39,142 bases of DNA from Bacteroidales bacterium (GTDB lineage: Bacteria > Bacteroidota > Bacteroidia > Bacteroidales > FEN-979): contig JACZJJ010000168.1 in NCBI GenBank assembly GCA_014860625.1, forward strand, positions 1 through 39,142, in the 5' to 3' direction. The notes below the pieces were generated by a model. That model did no database searches and was not told where the DNA came from. It saw only the letters and a program-made list of their open reading frames with translations. How positions within the stretch are numbered: the stretch's first letter is position 1; each line of letters begins with the position of its first letter. A program made the position numbers and the translations under genes. Of the stretch, positions 33,756 to 39,142 are shown piece by piece.

Positions 33756-35720
33756 TTAAATAAGTCCTCTTAACTCCTTCAGCGCAACATTCCCCAACGC
33801 CTCTTTCCTCAGTTTCCCCATCACCCAATTCGCTCCCGCTCCGTCATTTTTCGAGGTCCTTATCTCATTGTAGTCTTCCAAAAGTGTTGGAATCATTTTA
33901 ACGATCTCATCCTGGGATAATTTCTTATAGTCCACCTCTGCCAATACCGTTTCAAAATTTCTCTCCGGATGCCGGTAGACGACCCAGAGCATCTTCTTTG
34001 CGATCTCCAGATCGAGGTTACACGACTTCTGGAATGCCAGAAGATCGTAAACCTTCTCTGCAGAAAATCCCTGAACCGGCCCGATTTGCCGCTCCATGTG
34101 GTTCAGCTTGTGAGCCATTAGGGTAGCTGTGAATCTGGCCGGGATACCAAGTTCGTTCTGAGCTCTCTCAATAATCGGCACAAGGTTGTTTTTCAGGATG
34201 TAGGTATATGTATCTTCAGGAACGTTCCAGTCGCGAAGCTGGGCAAAGCGCTCAGCTGTGACGATGGGAAGATGCTTTGCCATCTCGTCAAGTACCTTGT
34301 CCTCGAGGGGAATCGGGGCGGTGTCGGTATCGGGATACATCCGGTCGGCACCGGGAAGCACACGTTCAAATATCGTAGTGCCGTTCTCAAACGACTTCCT
34401 GGTCTCATTGGGGACCCCGGTAAATGCCATCAGGCACCGCTCTTCCACCGTCTCCAATGCGGTTGGGATATCGGCTTCCGGGCCCCAGAGGATCACCTGG
34501 GCATCCTGCTCACCGGCTGCAAGTAGCTGTCGGATTTTTGTCCAGTTATCTTTCCCCACAGTATCATCGAACATCTCCGAATGAAGCATGTTGGGCTTTT
34601 CGATGCAGGCAATCACTTTAAGCCGGTTGGTCAGCTCATCGGCGAATGTCATCTCAGGTTGCAGGAAATGGGAGAGCATCCCCCCGAATCCCGGAAGGTT
34701 GATTATGTAAACCGGATAACCTATGGCTTTCACCTCGTTCAATAATGGGATCCCGGCAGGAAGATCATTCGGTGCGGGTTTGATCGCATGTATCTTCCAG
34801 CTTTTCGTGTCCGTCACCCGCTTGTTCATCACCTCTTTTATCCTCAGTAGCGCAAACTGCCGGAACGCTTCATTGTGTGTAAGTTCAGGCATCCAGCGGT
34901 TATGTGCTACCCCTTTGATCTCCACGCGGGTTCCTCCTGCACAGCTCACGTTGACGTCGGCGCGGGTGGAGCCAATACCGGTAGCAACCTTTCCTGTACT
35001 CCGGTTGAGGAAGCGGATGTAATCGGCTCCCTCTTTCACCTCGTCGGGATTCTTGAATTCGGGATAGGTGACGGTTTCGATCAGCGGCATCCCGAGACGG
35101 TCGGTACGGTAGATCCGCTGATGCCCGATATCGGAAACCTCCCGGCAGGAGTCCTCTTCAAGACTGAGCTGGATCAATCTTACTTTTTTGTTTTTTAGCT
35201 GTATTTCACCCTCAACCCCGATGATGGCAGTCCGCTGAAAACCGGTTGGGATGCTTCCGTCGAGGTACTGCTTGCGTGTAATGTGAACCTCGCCAACGAT
35301 ATTGAGTTTAGAAAGCAGAGAGATTTCACAGGCAATACCCAGGGCTTCACGGTTCAACGGAAACGGAGGCGTGTCATCCACATCATAAGTACAGGCAGTC
35401 TTGTTGCTGATCCGGTAAACAATCTCTTTCCTGGTCTTGAACTCCATCAGTGCCGTACCGTCATACTCTCCAAGTTCAGATAGCGTGGGTCGCATGTGCC
35501 GGATTACTTCGGCATCATATTCATCCGGTTTCTGGAAGATCCCGGCCGGACAGTGGCAGAAGAGTTTTTCCTTGGTTTTCAGCTGCTGGTGAACTTCCAG
35601 CCCCGACATAAACCCGATGCGGTCGTAGTCCTTCTGGGTGGCTTCTTTACGTGAAACGTATCCAATGGCTTCGCGAGTATCCTCATAGTTTTTGCGAGGA
35701 TTAAAAGGGAGTTTTGTCAT
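33756..35720 (-). CDS. gatE: Glu-tRNA(Gln) amidotransferase subunit E (GatE)
   Basis: The 654-residue length, well above the roughly 480 of bacterial GatB, is typical of GatE. Residues 40-57 hold GLEVHQQLKTKEKLFCHC, the GatB/E kinase-domain signature with archaeal-type extra residues. The central region has DRLGMPLIETVTYPE and ADVNVSCAGGTRVEIKGV. A GAD-type insertion follows (about 395-500: ADELTNRLKVIACIEKPNM ... VILWGPEADIPTALETVEER), which separates GatE from GatB. The C-terminal helical/YqeY-like tail (NDGAGANWVMGKLRKEALG) is present. It phosphorylates Glu-tRNA(Gln) and amidates it with ammonia from GatD. The chosen ATG at 35720 begins MTKLPFNPRKNYEDT; the frame extends to 35783, but that part lies upstream of the predicted transcription start. 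All key parts look intact. Confidence 0.93.
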   Translation of the reverse strand: MTKLPFNPRKNYEDTREAIGYVSRKEATQKDYDRIGFMSGLEVHQQLKTKEKLFCHCPAGIFQKPDEYDAEVIRHMRPTLSELGEYDGTALMEFKTRKEIVYRISNKTACTYDVDDTPPFPLNREALGIACEISLLSKLNIVGEVHITRKQYLDGSIPTGFQRTAIIGVEGEIQLKNKKVRLIQLSLEEDSCREVSDIGHQRIYRTDRLGMPLIETVTYPEFKNPDEVKEGADYIRFLNRSTGKVATGIGSTRADVNVSCAGGTRVEIKGVAHNRWMPELTHNEAFRQFALLRIKEVMNKRVTDTKSWKIHAIKPAPNDLPAGIPLLNEVKAIGYPVYIINLPGFGGMLSHFLQPEMTFADELTNRLKVIACIEKPNMLHSEMFDDTVGKDNWTKIRQLLAAGEQDAQVILWGPEADIPTALETVEERCLMAFTGVPNETRKSFENGTTIFERVLPGADRMYPDTDTAPIPLEDKVLDEMAKHLPIVTAERFAQLRDWNVPEDTYTYILKNNLVPIIERAQNELGIPARFTATLMAHKLNHMERQIGPVQGFSAEKVYDLLAFQKSCNLDLEIAKKMLWVVYRHPERNFETVLAEVDYKKLSQDEIVKMIPTLLEDYNEIRTSKNDGAGANWVMGKLRKEALGNVALKELRGLI

Positions 35721-35747
35721 GTACGTGATTGAATTGGGAAGAAGGTA

Positions 35748-35778
35748 CAAAAATAGGGAATTGTGAATTAACGAACAA
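35748..35778 (-). promoter_or_regulatory. gatE promoter (TTG-N20-TATTTTTG)
   Basis: On the minus strand TTG (35778-35776) is followed after 20 bases by TATTTTTG (35755-35748). Transcription would start near 35741, about 20 bases before the ATG at 35720. Confidence 0.65.
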
Positions 35779-35791
35779 ACCACAGGAAGGG

Positions 35792-35826
35792 GGAATGAGG
35801 AATGAGGAATGAAGAATGAGGAATTG
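35792..35826. repeat. Heptamer array GGAATGA (5 copies)
   Basis: GGAATGA three times, AGAATGA and GGAATTG in perfect 7-bp register lie between the divergent promoters of gatE and the membrane protein/regulator pair. Confidence 0.85.
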
Positions 35827-35855
35827 GGACAATATGAAAAATAATTGACAATAAA

Positions 35856-35887
35856 TTTGGTTCATACTATAAACTAGTTTATATTTG
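35856..35887 (+). promoter_or_regulatory. Promoter with overlapping 16-bp palindromic operator
   Basis: TTTG at 35856-35859 and TATATTTG at 35880-35887 are 20 bases apart. A perfect palindrome, TATAAACTAGTTTATA (35868-35883), lies in the spacer and overlaps the start of the -7 box. That is where a dimeric repressor would block RNA polymerase. The winged-helix regulator at 36634 is the natural candidate. Confidence 0.65.
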
Positions 35888-35906
35888 CAAGCAAAATACT
35901 TCAGTC

Positions 35907-36644
35907 ATGGAAAATACATTCTCTGAAAAAGAGAGCCTGGCGGTGATCCGCCAGATGATCGATACGGCAAAAAACAACCTGCAACAGGGTATGGGGAAAG
36001 TCTTTCTGCTTTGGGGCTATCTTGTAGCGGGGATCAGTCTGGCCACGACCATCCTGCTGATCATACTCCCTGGTGACAGCCGGTATTATGCCTATTTCCT
36101 CTGGTTCCTGATGGTATTGGGTGGGCCGCTCCATTACCTGCTGATCAGAAAAATCGAGCGGGAGCGGCTGGTCAAGACCTATATCGATAAAATGATGCAC
36201 TGGGTGTGGATTGCTTTCACCATCTCCATCCTCACGGTGGTGATCGGATTGATCCTATCTTCCCTCTTTATATACCCTGCTCTTTCTGCGGCTGAAGCAA
36301 CTAATGATGTTGGACAGTTGTTTCAGTGGATCTTTATGTCGGGTTCTGCAGGCACGAATCAGCCCGTGGATCATTTTCAGTTCTGGTTCCAATGGCTGTT
36401 CATCCCCCCGTTCATGCTCTGCCTCTATGGTATTGCTCTCTTCATCACCGGGAAGGCCTATGGATTCAAGCCTCTCTACCTGGGAGGGATCATCTGCTGG
36501 GTATCTGTTTTAATCCTGCTTGCCACCATCCACCATCCTCATGTGCTGGAAATCCAGCAAATCTTCCTCTGCTTCTGTGCCATTGCAGGCTACATCATTC
36601 CAGGGCACCTGTTGAACAAAAAGGAAAGTTCCGATGTTGCCTGA
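35907..36644 (+). CDS. Multi-pass membrane protein paired with a regulator
   Basis: The 245-residue protein has a charged N-terminus (about 1-28, ESLAVIRQMIDTAKNNL) and then about six hydrophobic segments: near 31-53, 60-79, 97-122, 153-178, 188-207 and 214-233. No enzymatic motif is visible and I do not recognise a named family. It overlaps the next gene by 11 bases, so the two are translated together. A membrane protein followed by a short winged-helix regulator, both under a self-controlled promoter, is a recurring layout in Bacteroidota; the signal sensed is unknown. Confidence 0.75.
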   Translation: MENTFSEKESLAVIRQMIDTAKNNLQQGMGKVFLLWGYLVAGISLATTILLIILPGDSRYYAYFLWFLMVLGGPLHYLLIRKIERERLVKTYIDKMMHWVWIAFTISILTVVIGLILSSLFIYPALSAAEATNDVGQLFQWIFMSGSAGTNQPVDHFQFWFQWLFIPPFMLCLYGIALFITGKAYGFKPLYLGGIICWVSVLILLATIHHPHVLEIQQIFLCFCAIAGYIIPGHLLNKKESSDVA

Positions 36645-36918
36645 ACTTGATCCATTGCTGCATTCACAACTCAGGCTGGCGGTCATTTCGATTCTGATCG
36701 GTTCTGATGAAGCCGACTTTGTATTTCTCAGAAAGGCCACAGGAGCCACAGCCGGTAACCTGAGTGTTCAGATTGAAAAATTGAGGGAGGCGGGCTATAT
36801 CAGCGTGGAAAAATCATTCCGTGGAAAAATGCCACGAACCACCTGCCAAATTACACCTGAGGGTGTTACAGCATTTGAAAACTATGTTGAAGCCCTGCAG
36901 AATTATCTCCCTAAATAA
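36634..36918 (+). CDS. Winged-helix transcriptional regulator (ArsR/MarR-like)
   Basis: At 94 residues this is a single DNA-binding domain without an effector domain. LHSQLRLAVISIL is the first helix, FVFLRKATGATAGNLSVQIEKLREAGYISVEK the helix-turn-helix with recognition helix, and FRGKMPRTTCQITPEGVTAFENY the beta wing and last helix. This matches short winged-helix regulators of the HTH_34 type. It starts inside the end of the membrane protein gene. The perfect palindrome at 35868-35883 over their common promoter is a plausible binding site, which would make the pair autoregulated (inference). Confidence 0.85.
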   Translation: MLPELDPLLHSQLRLAVISILIGSDEADFVFLRKATGATAGNLSVQIEKLREAGYISVEKSFRGKMPRTTCQITPEGVTAFENYVEALQNYLPK

Positions 36919-36925
36919 GGACAAT

Positions 36926-36950
36926 CTGCCAACTGCCAACTGCCAACTAC
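36926..36950. repeat. Heptamer array CTGCCAA (3 copies)
   Basis: Three exact CTGCCAA units followed by CTAC fill most of the 33-base spacer between the regulator gene and the convergent small membrane protein gene. Confidence 0.85.
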
Positions 36951-36951
36951 C

Positions 36952-37161
36952 CTACTCCTTCTTAGCCGGTCCTTTATGGGTAATGTAAAAGATCCTCATG
37001 GCGATAGCAAAGAGGATAAACGGCATCGAGGAATAATACCAGTCCTGCCAGGAGATGCTGCAAACGCTTGAGGTCGTAAATATCATAATGATACCGACAA
37101 CCATCAGGATAGCTCCGATTACAAGAGCGATCCAGCCTTTCAGTTTAAAGATTGTTTTCAT
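36952..37161 (-). CDS. Small two-segment membrane protein, copy 1
   Basis: The 69-residue protein starts at ATG 37161 (MKTIFKLKGWIALVIG). One membrane segment spans about residues 9-29, and a second hydrophobic part carries the motif W-x-D-W-Y-x-x-S-x-P-F-I-L-x-A-I-x-M-R-I-F, ending in a Lys-rich tail (GPAKKE). It is clearly a paralogue of the protein at 37236-37442. A -7-like box TATGTTTG (37198-37191, minus strand) lies 30 bases upstream, but its -33 element is poor. Function is unknown. Confidence 0.75.
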   Translation of the reverse strand: MKTIFKLKGWIALVIGAILMVVGIIMIFTTSSVCSISWQDWYYSSMPFILFAIAMRIFYITHKGPAKKE

Positions 37162-37235
37162 GGGTGAGAGATTTGTTGACCGATTACATGCAAACATACT
37201 ACATTTTTTTCATCTCTCTCAGCCCAGACTATGGT

Positions 37236-37442
37236 CTATTCTTTCTTTTTCTCTTCGTGGGTATAGGCAAATATCCTCATGCATATCGCCCAAAGGATGA
37301 ATGGAATGGATGCCTCATACCAGTCTTTCCATGTCATTGCTTCAAAATTTGCCTCGATCAGGAAAATGATGATCCCTACGGCCAGCAGAATAATCCCGAT
37401 GATAGCTGCGATCCAGCCATCAATTTTCATTAATTTTTTCAT
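37236..37442 (-). CDS. Small two-segment membrane protein, copy 2
   Basis: The 68-residue protein begins MKKLMKIDGWIAAIIG. Its layout matches the neighbouring 69-residue protein: membrane segment, WKDWYEASIPFILWAICMRIF motif core, then a charged KKKE tail. The two genes lie in the same direction 74 bases apart, so they look like a tandem duplication that has diverged. This copy has a full promoter of its own at 37465-37495. No known domain was recognised. Confidence 0.75.
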   Translation of the reverse strand: MKKLMKIDGWIAAIIGIILLAVGIIIFLIEANFEAMTWKDWYEASIPFILWAICMRIFAYTHEEKKKE

Positions 37443-37464
37443 AGGTTCAGGTTTTAAAATCTAT

Positions 37465-37495
37465 CAAATATAAATAAAAAAAGAGGCCATTTCAA
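37465..37495 (-). promoter_or_regulatory. Promoter of the small membrane protein (TTG-N20-TATATTTG)
   Basis: On the minus strand TTG (37495-37493) and TATATTTG (37472-37465) are 20 bases apart, a perfect match to the pattern found elsewhere in this window. The start codon lies 22 bases downstream of the -7 box. Confidence 0.7.
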
Positions 37496-37606
37496 GGATA
37501 ACTTATTCACTCCTACCAAAAGACTACCGTTAAAAGAAGTTAAAACATCTCCTGTCAGTACAGGGTTCCGGAAAAAATCCGACCTTTGCGTTGCTGACAT
37601 AGAATT

Positions 37607-39142
37607 ATGCCTTTTCCCCGTTTAACCCATACCGTCGTTTGCTTCCTTCTTCTGGCATCCGGTATCCTGACATCCGGCATCATGGCCGCCCAGGATACGA
37701 CGAAGATTGTGCTGGAACAAGCCGACTCCTGGGAGTTCAACAAGACAATTGGTCCCGACATCCAGCGCATCATTGGAAATGTAATTCTCAGGCATGATAC
37801 AGGTTACCTGTACTGCGACAGTGCATATCTGAACGATATGACAAACACCGTGAAGGCCTATGGAAACGTCCATATCAAAGCCTCCGACACGCTCAATCTG
37901 TATGGAGATTCACTTCGCTATAATGGAAATACAAAGATTGCCAACGTTTGGGGAAATGTAAAACTAGTTGACAACCAGACGATTCTCACGACTGACAGCC
38001 TCGACTTCGACAGGAAAACAGAGATTGCCTGGTATGACAACTGGGGGAAAATCGTGAGCGATGAAAACTGCCTGGTGAGTCAATACGGCTATTATTACAC
38101 AAACATCAAGAAGTTCTTTTTCAAAGAGAAGGTGATTCTGGTCAATCCCGATTTTTACATGAAGTCGGACACCCTGATGTACAATACCATGACAGTGATT
38201 GCCTATTTCTACGGCCCCTCTTCTGTGGTAACCACTGATAAAATCGACTCCATCTACTGTACCGACGGATGGTACGATACGAAGAAAGATATTTCCCGCC
38301 TTCGTTACGGCGGTGAAATTTATCACCAGGCACAACTTCTGACTGGAGACACAATCTATTATGAGCGCCTGAATGGATTCGGACAGGTCTTCAACAACGC
38401 CATGCTTCTCGACACCGTCCAGAATATTGCCATTACCGGCAACTATGGCGAACTGAAGCGCAAGCGGGGCGTAGGTTTCATGACCGATCATGCAACAGGG
38501 ATGATGATCGACAAGAATGACACGCTCTTTATTCATGGCGACACGATCAAAGCCTATTTCGATCCCGATGACGACAGTCAGCAGATCAAGGCTATGTTCA
38601 TTTATTACAAGGTCAGGTTTTTCAGGGAAGACCTGCAGGGAGCCTGTGATTCGCTTGCATACCACAGTTCCGATTCAACGATGTATATGTACCACTCACC
38701 CGTGATCTGGTCGGGTGAAAATCAGCTCACGGCCGATACCATCACTATAACCATCAGAAACGGAGAACTGGATACCATGGTGATGTCAAGGTCGGCATTT
38801 ATCATTTCCCAGGACGATTCGACTAAATTCAACCAGATCAAGGGAAAAGACATGATCGCCTACTTCGTAAAAAATGAGCTTTACAAGATCAAAGTGCTCG
38901 GGAACTCTGAGACCGTATATTTCGCCCGGGAAGAGGACAGAACACTGATCGGAATCAACAAGCTTTTTTCCAGCGACATGCTGATCTTTGTTGAAGACAA
39001 CGACATCCAAACCATCACCTACATCGATAAGCCGGAGGGATCTCTTTATCCTGAAAATGAGATCTCTCCATATGATCTGGTACTGAAGGGGTTCAACTGG
39101 CTAGGGGATCAGCGGCCTAAAACGAAGGAGGAGATTTATGAC
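37607..39142 (+). CDS. OstA/LptA-like LPS-transport protein (3' partial)
   Basis: The frame runs from ATG 37607 through 512 codons to the window edge without a stop, so the C-terminus is missing. A signal peptide (MPFPRLTHTVVCFLLLASG...MAAQ) is followed by repeated OstA-type strands: GNVILRHDTGYLYCDSAYLN, AYGNVHIKASDTLNLYGDSL, VWGNVKLVDNQTILTTDSLD. The stepwise GNV...D-L...D pattern is typical of the beta-jellyroll of LptA and LptD N-terminal domains. The larger Bacteroidota OstA-like proteins are expected to form a periplasmic bridge for lipopolysaccharide. Part of the signal peptide is encoded by a heptamer array (37654-37682). A poor promoter match (GACCTTTG at 37581) lies just upstream. 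Confidence 0.85.
   Translation, partial: MPFPRLTHTVVCFLLLASGILTSGIMAAQDTTKIVLEQADSWEFNKTIGPDIQRIIGNVILRHDTGYLYCDSAYLNDMTNTVKAYGNVHIKASDTLNLYGDSLRYNGNTKIANVWGNVKLVDNQTILTTDSLDFDRKTEIAWYDNWGKIVSDENCLVSQYGYYYTNIKKFFFKEKVILVNPDFYMKSDTLMYNTMTVIAYFYGPSSVVTTDKIDSIYCTDGWYDTKKDISRLRYGGEIYHQAQLLTGDTIYYERLNGFGQVFNNAMLLDTVQNIAITGNYGELKRKRGVGFMTDHATGMMIDKNDTLFIHGDTIKAYFDPDDDSQQIKAMFIYYKVRFFREDLQGACDSLAYHSSDSTMYMYHSPVIWSGENQLTADTITITIRNGELDTMVMSRSAFIISQDDSTKFNQIKGKDMIAYFVKNELYKIKVLGNSETVYFAREEDRTLIGINKLFSSDMLIFVEDNDIQTITYIDKPEGSLYPENEISPYDLVLKGFNWLGDQRPKTKEEIYD
37654..37682 (+). repeat. Heptamer array GGCATCC inside a signal-peptide coding region
   Basis: GGCATCC, GGTATCC, TGACATCC and GGCATCA follow one another within the OstA-like gene. 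They encode the hydrophobic core residues ASGILTSGIM. The words belong to the CATCCGG/TATCCGG family seen at 25684-25744. Confidence 0.75.

Noticed and set aside
33756-35720. Assignment of this gene as bacterial gatB
   Set aside because: It is about 170 residues too long for GatB, has the GAD insertion of GatE, and lies next to gatD rather than gatA and gatC.
35792-35826. Possible CRISPR-like array
   Set aside because: The units are 7 bp, directly adjacent and without spacers, and no cas gene is in the window.

Overview
The window comes from a member of the Bacteroidota, most likely an anaerobic Bacteroidales-like lineage; this is inferred from gene content. Two giant secreted proteins end in type IX secretion (T9SS) sorting domains. 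Promoters fit the Bacteroidota pattern TTG-N20-TAnnTTTG. An RND pump is fused to its outer-membrane factor, and an OstA-like protein sits at the right edge. An oxygen-sensitive glycyl radical enzyme implies anaerobic growth. No rRNA, tRNA, CRISPR array or insertion sequence was seen, and no gene-free stretch exceeds about 250 bases.

Left part (1-18751, + strand): the tail of a secreted protein with a gliding-motility-type N-terminal domain, then a 3599-residue and a 2234-residue multidomain surface protein. The first has four diverged copies of a WVGG...W module, followed by LamG, PKD, SprB-like, HYR and beta-helix-like parts. The second is almost entirely two families of about 82-residue PKD-like repeats. 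A terminator and a promoter separate the two. Middle (18755-24258, - strand): a two-gene heavy-metal-type efflux operon (RND+TolC fusion, then lipoprotein adaptor), divergent from a secreted metallopeptidase/beta-propeller/barrel protein (24420-27437).

At 27574-32058 (+) lies a three-gene operon: a small membrane protein, a glycyl radical enzyme carrying an N-terminal SCP2 (sterol-carrier-like) domain, and its radical SAM activase. This is the best candidate for an undescribed system, because the SCP2 fusion suggests a hydrophobic substrate. At 32168-35720 (-) are gatD and gatE, the Glu-tRNA(Gln) amidotransferase pair regarded as typical of Archaea, separated by a multi-hairpin intergenic element. 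To the right are a membrane protein/winged-helix regulator pair under a palindromic operator, two paralogous mini membrane proteins, and the start of an OstA/LptA-like gene.

A recurring theme is short tandem arrays of mostly 7-bp words scattered through spacers. Some sit in frame inside genes: in the metallopeptidase, in an HYR domain and in the OstA-like signal peptide.
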